NCBI RefSeq assembly: GCF_000835495.1
Contig: NW_015622542.1
Span: forward strand, 3,990,485-4,054,484
Length of the DNA: 64,000 nt
DNA from: Cladophialophora immunda
Taxonomy: Eukaryota; Ascomycota; Eurotiomycetes; Chaetothyriales; Herpotrichiellaceae
Direction: 5' to 3'
Below, one piece after another: positions 21,920 through 32,115 of the stretch. The notes under the pieces were generated by a model. That model had not been told where the DNA came from, searched no databases, and saw only the letters and a list, made by a program, of their open reading frames with translations. Within the stretch, counting starts at the first letter, position 1; each line of letters begins with the position of its first letter. The position numbers and the translations under genes are program-made.

Positions 21920-23351
21920 GACTTGAGCATATGTGGAGGGACCTGTGCGAGGATGTGGGAGAGGTATTGAATTGGGAAAAGAATGTGGGAGCGGTGGAGG
22001 GAAGGCACAGAAGGTAATGAGGTCGAGACTGTGTAATGGTCGAGCAGAGGACTAGTCAAAATAGCCTGGAGATCTGGATGTTTCGCCCTTCAAGCTCGGG
22101 GTCTTGTTTTGGCCACTCGTCTTGTTAGAGACCGGAAGAGAGGCGTCAGAGAGAGAACGGGTGAGGAGGGGGAAGGGCCAGATGGGCGAGATGGGTGTGC
22201 GGAGAGGCAATAGACGGCCTATGGCTGCTGATTTGTGTGTGGAAGCCCTGACAGCGAGAAAAGTGGAGGGAGGCTCCAAGAATGAAAATGCTCCCAGCGA
22301 ATTGGGATTAAAGAAAAGGAAGAAGAAGATGGTGAGTGGAGGAGGGTTCAAGGATGCATGGATCCAAGGATTCAAGGGATTTTTCTGGGGTTTCAAGCGC
22401 AGCGTCCGGGACCCGGAGAATCTAAAACACCGAGAGGAAGCCAGTTACTCCGTGCATGGCGCAGTCATTCATCGAGTCTTTCACTCATTCCTGGCTCACT
22501 TGTTCTCTCACTCAGCCATCCAAGACAGCACCAGATACTCCCATCAACGAGAGAAGAGCTCGGGACAAGAAAGAGAGAGAGCGATCCAAAGGAGATCGGA
22601 AGAGGTCAGCTGCCCCAACCTCCCCAGTCCAAGCAATCAAGTTTCTAATCAGATGGCGTTGCCATCCACGGCGTTAGTCTGCCGCCCCCTTCCCTCCTCC
22701 ACTCTCCCTCCTCGCAGCCCGCCTCCACAACCCCAGTAACTCGGTGGATCTCTCGGCCACAGAAGAATCTCCGGGGCTGGGACCAGAAAAGCACAAAGCA
22801 CACCCGGCGCTGCCCCCTTTGGGGCTCGCTAACCGCTTAACCTTGTGATGCCGCCGAGTTAAAAGACGAGGACCCTAACACACACGAGGCAAAGGATGGG
22901 GCATTTCCGGGCCCAAATTTTAGGCACTGTGAGAGCTTTCTGGGGAGGCTTGCTGAATGCTGGGTCCTGAGCGGGCCTAGTGATCCGTACTTCAGTTTGT
23001 CGACTTGGAAATTGTGAACGGAGGCGGAAAGATCATGGTTTCGAAAGGGTATGTTCTCTCTAGCAAAATCATTCTGTGATTGAGGAACTTGCTCTCTGAG
23101 AACAAGCTGTGTTTATGCTCGCCATGATGACGGTTGCAGTGTTCTTCCAAAGGCCTGAGGTAACTGCGCCCAAGATAGCCAGCCCCCTCCCCTACTTGTT
23201 TCAACCCACATCTGCCAGTCGTGGTCGTTACTCGGTACAAAATTTCTGTCTTTCCATATCACCATGCTCTTACCCAACCTTCACGGCAATTGAAGAGAGA
23301 CAGTTGTGACCAATATGCCTACATGCTCCGACGACGGGGCATGGGATCTTC
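21920..23351. other. Intergenic: long upstream region of the C2H2 regulator
   Basis: 1.4 kb. It probably includes a long 5' leader and promoter of the minus-strand regulator and the 3' UTR of the secreted protein gene. A plus-strand open frame at 22104-22739 (211 codons) is Arg/Lys/Ser-rich and looks like chance. Confidence 0.4.
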
Positions 23352-24851
23352 TCAATTGTCAGGATTCGGCTGAAAAGCGACCGTAGCTCCACAATTGCCA
23401 ACGTGTCTCACAACATGACTTCCTCCAACCATGCCAGTATTGTGGTCCCCACAAGAGTCGTAGAGGGACTGCGCTGCGGCCGAGACTTCCACCAAGGGGA
23501 CCAGACAAAAGGTATGCGTCCAATCCTCATCGTAGGTTAGATACAGGGCACAGTTGCCTGAGGCCTGCAGATTTTCGGATCAGCATCTCTTCTTTTTCCT
23601 CATCTGAGACGGACACAGAAAAGCGACATGAAGTGGTATCAACCAAGCTCGGCGCAAAGTTCCAGGTAGGCAGAGGAAGAAAAAGGACCAAAAAGAGCAC
23701 AACACGACTCACCGAAATTGTGACTTCTTTATTCTGGAATGCGCTGCCCGCCGGAACCATCTCGGCTCCACGTTCAGAGACATCAGCCAAGACTTCAGCA
23801 CAGTCAGTCGCATTGGCGACTTGGTCGGTGTCGCAGACAGCCGTATCGGACTGTGCGGCCACGGGGCCATAGCGCGAAGCATTCCACATGTTCTTGTAAG
23901 CATTTGCCAGGGCTAAGCCCCGAGGCAGACGAACACCAGGCTTGTTGAAGGGAGCTTCTTGATTCTCGTCCGGCAGAGGCTCGAGAGTCGCGCAGTCGAG
24001 ATAGACAAAGACCGCGACACCACGGATGACACGCTTGAACCAATAAAAATGATCCTCGACTGTCACCATGTCGACGGCGCAAGCATTGCCGACTGTGGTG
24101 GTGTCGATACAGGGCCGGCCACTTTCTGGATAAGTTCCTTCCGAGTAAGTTCCACAGACGTCCCGCTGAATTGGGATGAAGGTGAAATATCCACATTCAT
24201 TGTGCTTGAGGATCTTGGTAAACTTGAAGCTCTCACTTTGGCCACTTTTGTAATTGAGGCCGCCGGCGATGCTAAAAGGGGCCGAGAACAAACAATCAAG
24301 TCAGTCTTATGGCCAGAAGCACTGGGTTGAACTCATTACTGACCCAAGTGTCATAGCTCCCTTCTTGAAATTGCCGTTCAGTTTACCCTTGATATTGTAG
24401 CCGACATGCCTGGACTCGGTCAACGTGCAAGAGATTCCTATATGCCCACATTACAGGCGTCGTCAGCTTGTGGGCTCCAATCGACGGGGCTTGTGGTAAG
24501 GGGGACTGCTCTTTTTGCGAGCTCCTTACCGCCAGTGCACATGGGCATCGCCGAATAGGGTTGCTCTGGCCCATAGTAGAAGGTGGTCTTCATCTGACAG
24601 AAGCTGGCGCATTTGTAAGCATCGATGGGAGAATCCTCACAATCAACGCCGTTCTTGAGCACAAACTTGGGCGGGCACACGTCGGTGCCGTACACGTGGT
24701 ACAGCACCGGCATCGCACCGTCCCAGGCGCAGACGTTGGACGCAGCACTGGCCAAGACCGACGCCAACACCTGAGGAGAAGAAAGGACAAGGAAGGACAA
24801 GGACAGGGCCAGGACGAATTTCGCAGACATGGTGAAGGTGTTGACGCCCAT
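23352..24851 (-). CDS. Secreted cysteine-rich protein of unknown function
   Basis: Four exons: 24530-24851, 24344-24437, 23713-24271 and 23352-23564; introns of 92, 72 and 148 bases, all with GT-AG ends. Product 395 residues. Residues 1-31 are a classical signal peptide (hydrophobic FVLALSLSFLVLSS, cleavage near QVLAS). The mature protein has 18 cysteines, an even number that fits disulfide bonding, and two N-glycosylation sequons (NAS, NAT). It contains no membrane anchor. The last exon was found from the CTGCAG acceptor at 23565-23570; it adds four Cys and ends GATVAFQPNPDN, which reads far better than the run-on frame. I recognise no catalytic motif or domain. The gene lies between a transporter and a regulator on the same strand. 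A different start (MSAKFVLAL, 24830) would also leave a good signal peptide. Confidence 0.75.
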
Positions 24852-25343
24852 GTTCGCGGTGTGGACAAAGAACGAACGGGACGATGAATGAACGAAAGGT
24901 CGAACCAAGGGGATGTGGGAAACGGTGAATGATTGATGGATTTGATCGAAGCACAACGTGTGTAAGAGCGAGGATAAAGAGATGTAGAGCTTCAAGATGG
25001 AAGAGAAAATCCCATTTCTCAGTGTGTGAACACTACCTTCTTCACTGCCGGACCGGCACATTATAGCCAAGGAAATCACATCAAATTCACTGGCCTCGTC
25101 CTGGGGTCCGTTGCTATAACATCCAACAGAATAAGGAAGCATTGCCGGGAATGTTCGACAAAGATGCCCTGTATAGAAGACATGTCAATATGGAGACAAG
25201 ACAGCGAGCAGGCTAAAGATCGGGCGAACACAAAGAGCCCGGCGCGCCGCATGAGAGTAGTTGTAGCATGCAGCTGATGTTCGAATGGTTCTCGTTTTCC
25301 CTCCCCCTTCCAATACCCTCTTAGTTTTGGTGTTTTCTTTGCT
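24852..25343. other. Tandem intergenic spacer
   Basis: 492 bases holding the promoter of the secreted protein gene and the 3' UTR of the MFS gene. No element was recognised. Confidence 0.4.
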
Positions 25344-27273
25344 TTAATGAGATTCTCCCACGACATGGGTCTGGCGATGCATCTGGGCCAGCCAGGTCTT
25401 GCTGGTGGCGATGCGGATCTTCTTTCCGAACAGCATGAAGACGATGAGCATGAGGTCGTTGGCCATGAGGACGCCGCAGAAGACGCCGGCGATGATGGTG
25501 ACGTAGCCGCTCTCGAGGATCCAGTCGAGGATCTTGAAGCCGAAGCCGAACGAGATGGCCTGCTTGCCGAGGTTCATGGCGATGAGCATCTCGGACAGGT
25601 TGACCGTGTAGCTATCGACCGCGTAGGCCAGAGTGAAGGTGAAGTAGAAGTACGCCGACCAGTTGCACATGGCCACGCCCGCAAAGTAGCCGATCCAGTG
25701 CAGGTTGTCCTGCGCCGTGTAGCCGTAGACGATCAGGCCGGCGGGCCCAATCAGCATGGCCGGGAGGAGGACGCCCAGACGCATTTCGGCCTCGCGGATC
25801 CCGTTGTTCTTCTTGGTCAGATACGCGGCTAGTCGGTCGGAGGAGGTGGTGAAGGGAATGGCGAGAATGTAGCCCACGGCATTACCAACAGCGATCAAGC
25901 CGGAATTAGTCTATGTTTTCCCATCAGTCAGCTTCTTTCTGGTCATTTTCCTCTGGGTACCAGGGTTTGTCGTAGCTTACCTGACTCCAATTGTAAGGAG
26001 GAGCAACAATCTTGGCAGGGAAAGTGTAGTTGAATGCCAAAGCCCCCAAACCAATGTAGATACCATAGGTCGAGACCACCCAGAACACAGACGGTACGGC
26101 GTAGTATGTGAACGATCGAGCCGCAGTCATGAAGAACGAGACATCGCGATCGTACACGCCCCACGGCTTGAGCGTAGAAACGAACGACTTCCTGACTGGC
26201 GCAGGGCTTGTGACCTCGTGCAAGTCAGCCTCGACGCCTTTCTCGGTCGGAGAAGCCTCAACGGAGGCTCCGAGTATTCTCTTCATCTCCTCGCGCTTAT
26301 ACCAAGTCTCCTCGACGAAGAAGAAAGCCAGGATGAACAGAGCGCATGCGAATGCGAACTCGACGTAGAAGAACAGCCGCCACGAATAGCCGCCCGCAAG
26401 CATGTAGCCGGCGTATAAGGGTCCAGTGGCACCCAAGCACAGGCAAACAGTGTAGTAGCCCAGCCGTTGACCACGCTCGTGCAGGAAAAAGATGTCGTTG
26501 ACTAGCTGCACGGGTAGTGCCTCGCATACTCCAGAGCCAAATGCATGGATTATACGGCAAGCCATCAAAGTGCCGTATGAGTCGCATTGCGAACAGCCGA
26601 TCAGGCCAGCGGCGAACTGGTCGGTTTTCGTTAGTTTATGGTGTTCGGATAACGAACTCCAGGGAGGATCCGCGACTTACAAAGATAATGGAGATGAGCA
26701 TAACAGGTCGTCGGCCAAATTTGAGATAGGCGGGGACCAGAAGCAAAGAGCCAAAGCCATAGGCCAGGTTGGGGTATGAGATCAGGTTTGAAGCCTTATT
26801 GGGGTCAATCCCGAATGATTCAGCGTAAATGCCAATGTAGACCGAGGGACCGAGCAACGACGAGTTTCCCAGGAACGAATACGCAGCGCAGATGCACAGA
26901 ATCATTGTCTTCTTGAAGTTGCCCCATTGTAGCGGGTCGTTGGGGTCGTCTGCTGGCACAGGGAACAGAGCTTGTCCGTAGCCGGTATCATCGCCCTCTG
27001 AATACGAAGTGTTAGCATCGTATAGATTAGCTTTTCGCAAAGCCTCAAGCCACTTGGCTAGGGCCAAAGCTGTGCCGAGTAGATGGGCGGAGGCGGCGCA
27101 CCTTGAGCTTGCAAGTTGACGGTTCCAGGAATTGCCTCTTCGTGAGCATGGCTAAACAAAACAAAGGCATGTCAGTCTGTGTCAATCGGCCACCAGGTCG
27201 GGATAGGGCGAATCGTGACTCACCTGTGCTTCAGATGGGCAGGATGGTGGCCGTGTTCGTGGTCTCCCGTCAT
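25344..27273 (-). CDS. MFS transporter, DHA1-like, with His-rich N-terminus
   Basis: Five exons: 27224-27273, 27102-27151, 26681-26997, 25981-26616 and 25344-25910; introns of 72, 104, 64 and 70 bases. Product 539 residues with about 12 hydrophobic segments. Residues up to about 40 are cytosolic and contain eight His in the first 20 positions, encoded by two 50-base exons. Then comes the fungal MFS signature PVPADDPNDPLQW, followed by TM1. A motif A-like loop (LKFGRRPVML) follows TM2. A charged central loop (about 240-275) separates the halves. Closest in style to fungal polyamine/drug:H+ antiporter-like MFS proteins; substrate unknown. Intron 2 stays open in the same frame with a false ATG (MALAKWLEAL), so an unspliced reading gives a wrong N-terminus. 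Neighbour of an aromatic monooxygenase, which suggests a phenolic substrate (inference). Confidence 0.92.
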
Positions 27274-28772
27274 GATGGGCGGTGTCTGTAGAGGCTCCGA
27301 CTTTTTGGGAGGGGATGGGAGAATATTCTGGGCTTGACCACGGGAATTTCAACGACGACACTGGGAGAGGGACGTGGTTGAAGCAAGCAGAGGAAGCGAA
27401 GGCCATGTGGCAGGGCAGGAATCAATCGACTTCATAAATGAAGCACAGATCTGCCCACCCGGCCATATTTTTTTTTCTGGGGCCAGCAGCGACTGGGTTC
27501 AGGCCGTTGCCTCCATCTCCCACTCTTTGAGCTTGCCTCTCTCCAGTCCCAGTTGTCCACTCGCTAGGGTCCTCCTCTTTCTCCTCCTCCGCCTCCTCTG
27601 TACCCGTCAGGCTCGTTCGAGGGAGAATCGGTGGGGCGACGAGGCGGGGTCTCCACTGCCCAAGGCAAGCAGAAGAGTGCAATGGGGCTCTCATCTCAAG
27701 GGGACACTGGGGACAAAGTCATTCTCGCCCCGGAAATACGCCAGTCTTGGGCATGGCGATAGTTGACTCGTTAGCCGGGCTGGGCGTCTTGACCTATACC
27801 GGCTGGTTCGCCCGTCCAGGAGCGGGCTCCCGGCAGATGCTAAGGGGCCGCTAGGTGACGGCACCACGACACTCGAGCCCAGGATCTGGACGAACAAAAG
27901 CCTGGAAAGGGATTCTGGATCTGCCAGCAACGTGGGTTTCCAGGATCGTCGTTGCAAGCTGCCCTTTGGCGGTCTGAGTTTGAGCGCGTGCGAATTGCCA
28001 CCTGGTCGATGGGTCGTTGATGCAGCCCCGTGGCCAGACCGCATGGTTTAGGTTCCGTGCTGCTGCTGCTACTGACGATCCGGCGAGGCCATGGGGAGAA
28101 AGTACCTCCAGGTAGCGTCGATTTGATGGATGCTGCGCCAGAAGATCGGAAGGGATTTCTGTGGTACGCAAAATACGAACTTCCGACACCTCACCTTGTC
28201 GTTGCGAAACTGCCACTTTACCCGCATGCTGGGCAACACAGAGCCCAGGGGCGTCCGACACAGGTACACAACCAGCTGGGGCCTGGTTCGTTCAGTCTTG
28301 GGCATTCCGATCGTCCGGTTGCCACATGTCTCTCTCGCTGTTCGCATTCCCGAAAAATGTCCCCCCAAGCTAATGCTGCATGAACATGCATTCCACTCTA
28401 CAGGCGGTTAGGAGGCCCACGCCGATTCAGGCAATGCCACCGACAGTTGAAGCCTTTCAATGCAGGTTAGCGATAAGATATTCCCTGTCTCCTTATACCC
28501 GACTTGCTAGCATGGGTCTCAAACGACAGGAATAACTCCGCTTTGTTTTAGTTCTACTGTCGACTTACAAGCAGGTGTTTAGGGAGGCAATATGGGATAT
28601 GTCTATAGACAAGAGATTTGTCCCTATATCCAAAACCGCCGAATGACTATACCTGTATTCTGTCGATTACCTTGGTCAGCCAAAAGAACCCCCCGATATC
28701 TCTAACGTCTATATGCGGTGCAACAAAATTATGCAGCACTAGTTTGGTCTAAGCTCAGCCTGGTCCTGGGGA
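27274..28772. other. Intergenic between MFS and monooxygenase genes
   Basis: 1.5 kb. The left part is the MFS promoter and a pyrimidine-rich leader (27510-27600). The rest has only scattered short frames. Nothing was recognised. Confidence 0.4.
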
Positions 28773-30390
28773 TCACAGCCGACTCTGTGTGCTCGGCTGA
28801 CGTCTCATATCTGGTATCAAGTTAGCGATGCAACCAACCCGAGATCGTTTCGAAAGGACAGAACACTCACCTTTCCAAGCTTCCTCCGCTTTGGCTTCGG
28901 CATCCCAGCTCCACAGGAACTTCTGCATCTCCGGGTCCCCCCATTTGTCGTCGTTGGAGCCGCCCGAGGACAAGACCTTGAACTTCTGATCTCGAGCTTC
29001 CTGCTCGGGACCATCGGGCAAGTGAAGAGCCGCCCTTGTGGTCAGGCATGATTGTTGGATGTGCTCGGCGCGCGCCTTCTGCGCCTTCTCATACGCTTGA
29101 AGCGCAGCGGGGATTTCGTCCTTGGATGAGATCGAGGATAGGACCACTCCCAGCGAGGCTGCGTCCTCCACGGCTTGCGCCGCGCCTTGGGCCACGTACG
29201 GTCTGTTGAAAGATTAGACCACTTCTCCTCAATGCCAAGATACAAGAGGGAGGACTTACAACATGGGATGGCATGCGTCTCCTAACAGTGCACACGATCC
29301 CCTGACCCATCGCAGAAGGGGCATGTGCATGCACAGTTTCCACTCCAAGACATCCCCCTCTGGGACAAGGTCCAACATCTGGACCAGTTTTGGATCCCAG
29401 CCCTCGTATTCCGACAGCAGATTCTTCTTGGATGTGACGGTCGTCCAGCTCTCGTCCACCCGGCCACGATCAGGGTGAGCAAGAGCCACATTGCTGGGTG
29501 GTGGTTAGCATTGCATTCGGCCGAATGAAAAAAAAAGCTGTCTGATGAACTCATCCAGGACTTCCCAAGAGGGACTTACTAGATCTCATGGTTCCGCACG
29601 GGATACGCAATGATGTGTCTTCCTGGCCCCACCCATCGGATTGCCTTCTTCTCTTTGATATAGGGCATCAAGTCCGGGTAGTTGCTCAAGGTCTCTCTGG
29701 TGAGGACGACCCTGAAGACGGCGTCCCCAGTCGGTATTGCGACGTCTTTGTCGTCTCCCAGGACCTTTGCACGGACCATGGATTTGATGCCGTCCGCAGC
29801 GAGCACGACATCTCCGTAGATGGTCGAGCCGTCGTGGAGTTCCACCGCGGCCGGACTGAACCGAACGTCCTCGACCTTTGTGTTGGTCTGCAGCTTCACA
29901 TTGGGCAGGGCCATGGCTTTCTCCAGCAAAGCCGTCTGCAAGTCCGCACGATGCACGACAAACTGCTCGCCGTGGGCTTGGTTGATGGGGACGCTGCCGA
30001 GAAGAGATCCTCCCTGCCAACGCAGGATATGGATGGCCCCGAGCGCGACGCCGGTCCGTCGAACTTTGGCGCCTACGCCCCAGCGATCCAGGAGCCGGAG
30101 CATGTTCGGTGCACACTGGATTCCGGCGCCAACCTCTTGGATTTCGGGAGCAAACTCGATAACATGGACATTGTGGCCTCGTTTCCCCAGAGCCAATGCT
30201 GCCGCCAGACCTCCAATGCCCGCTCTAGAGAGTTCAACACCGTCAGGTTTTGTCTTGTGTAGAACATAGGCTGCGAGTGACCACCTTCTTGGAGTGGAAC
30301 ATACCCTATAATTATCACCTTCAAAGGAACCTTAGCTGCAGCATACCGCTTCTCTCTGTTCACTTCCGAAGCCACACCCGTCTGTGCCAT
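28773..30390 (-). CDS. FAD-dependent aromatic monooxygenase (salicylate hydroxylase-like)
   Basis: Class A flavoprotein hydroxylase using NAD(P)H and O2 to hydroxylate an aromatic ring. Five exons: 30305-30390, 29580-30224, 29260-29493, 28871-29202 and 28773-28810; introns of 80, 86, 57 and 60 bases. Product 444 residues, normal for the family. The Rossmann motif GAGIGG at 29-34 is formed only after splicing intron 1, with the ribose-binding acid E52 in HVIEF. The DG motif AADGIKSMVR lies near 165-175. The GD motif LLGDACHPMLPYVAQGA near 312-327 spans intron 3. The GAGIQCAPNMLRLLDRWG stretch is typical of salicylate / 6-hydroxynicotinate-type hydroxylases. The tail EEAWKDMRRQPSTQSRL comes from a 38-base last exon. 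The exact substrate cannot be read from sequence. It sits upstream of the MFS gene in the same orientation. Confidence 0.93.
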
Positions 30391-30762
30391 GGTCGATTCC
30401 TGAGCCTCGTCGACAAAGTGCTTAGAGACGAGGTTAAGGGTAAAATACGAGAAACCGTCCTGCTCTATCACGTAACTCGGATTGTCAAGATGTCAAAGTT
30501 CAAATCTGTCCCCGCCAGGAAACAATCTGGAATGTTGAAGTTGAATCCACGGGCGAAAACATGCAGTCCGGTCAATTAAAGAAGGGACATTCGGGATGCC
30601 TGCTTCGATGCCCTCTCTCGACGAGGCTTCGTACGATTAGGAGGGCTTGCAACGAACAACCACCCGCTCCCCGGGTGCCCGCTTGCCCTTGCCCGCTCGT
30701 GGGGCCGTTTAGCTCGGCAGATCAAGCTGGGCCAGCTTGACCCCACGACATCAGTTCGCTCC

Positions 30763-30798
<36 letters not shown>

Positions 30799-32115
30799 GG
30801 CCTTGAAGGGGAGAGGCACGAGAGAGAGAAGCGACTGGTGGTGGGAGGAAGCTCAGCAGCGAATCGCTCCGGATGGCCATGATTCTTCGCACGTATTATA
30901 CCAGTCCGGCCTGATCAAGCCCACAAAGGGGTTGAAACACGCAAAATCGATGGGCCTCGTGGTGTTGTTCCATCTGCCGGAGGGCAAAGGTTCCTGGCGT
31001 CCCTCGCGCCTTTCGGCTTGATTGTACAAAGATGTATTACTCGTCTCGGAGGACGTCGGTGCGTACCTCAATCATAAATGCACAATGTCAAAGCATCCCT
31101 CCCTCTCCCGAGACCCGTTGGTACACGAGGATAATGCTCCTTGTCTTGTGGAGAGCTGGGGCGTCTATCGAACACTATTATCCTGTTCTTCACTCCAGTG
31201 ACAGTGAAGAAAGCTTGGTTGAAATGATGTTTATATACTAGGTAGGTTGCGACGGAGTATGAACGAGATGGAAGGCCTTCCCAGTTTCCTCTACCTGGAA
31301 AGATCGCGAGAATCATGTGTTTCCACCGTCGAGGTAATCTGAATTCACAAATTAAAACTGCTATGTAGAGAGGTCGACTCAAAACACGGAACTCGCAACA
31401 TGTTTCCCATCCCTTCGTATCCCTCATTCCAATGCCATGAGAATCCCTCGAGATGCAACAGGCCGAGAAATCAAAAAGTTCAAAGGGGGAGTCAAGAGCA
31501 AATGGTGATAATACAGGAGGAAACAAGGACCGTAGAACAAAACACCCAGGAGCCCGGGCGGAAGGAAGAAATGAAAACAGAGATCCCGACTCGTCAACAC
31601 CGAATGCGACCACCTCCCTGGGTCTGTCCCTCGACAAAAGAGAGCTGATACCAAGGAAAGATCCATGAAAACAATAGGGACGAGCTGATTAAACCCCCAT
31701 AGAAAAAGTCCACTGGTACTCGCAATTGCCACCCTTTCAAATGCATCCCGCTCCCATCCCATGGTCTTCACTGTGCACCCTCCCAACATGAATTGCTCAC
31801 CAGTCCAGACCCCCAGATGATTTCTCTTATGCCTGCCTCGCTATGCAACACCCCTCCGATGCATTTCATGAGTCCAAACCCCAAGAACAAGATATCTGAC
31901 TGTATCTGCCATTGTCCTGTGCTGTCCTGTGATCCAGGTGGCGACCAAAGAACCGAGTTTACAATTCTCAGAAAAGTGTCGGATCCCGTCCAACTGATGC
32001 AAACGAGAAGGGAGAAGGACTCCTCCGCTACCACCCTTGATGTCTTTTCTTTTTTGGTTTTTTTTCCCTTTTCCTGCAAGTGTTTGAACCTCAAAACTCA
32101 TGGCGGGTCAAAGTC
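30391..32115. other. Intergenic between monooxygenase and RSC7
   Basis: 1.7 kb. It contains a (CAGA)n microsatellite and the RSC7 3' UTR on the right. A 189-codon minus-strand frame (31068-31637) is not recognisable and is not called. Confidence 0.4.
30762..30798. repeat. (CAGA)n microsatellite
   Basis: Nine consecutive perfect CAGA/GACA tetranucleotide units, 37 bases, upstream of the monooxygenase gene. Confidence 0.9.

Noticed and set aside
22104..22739. Plus-strand 211-codon frame
   Set aside because: Arg/Lys/Ser-rich low complexity, antisense to the presumed leader of the C2H2 regulator; no family match.
24438..25142. Longer N-terminus for the secreted protein starting upstream of MGVNTF
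   Set aside because: It would bury the signal peptide and adds low-complexity leader sequence.
31068..31637. Minus-strand 189-codon frame between the monooxygenase and RSC7
   Set aside because: No domain, no splice support, atypical composition.
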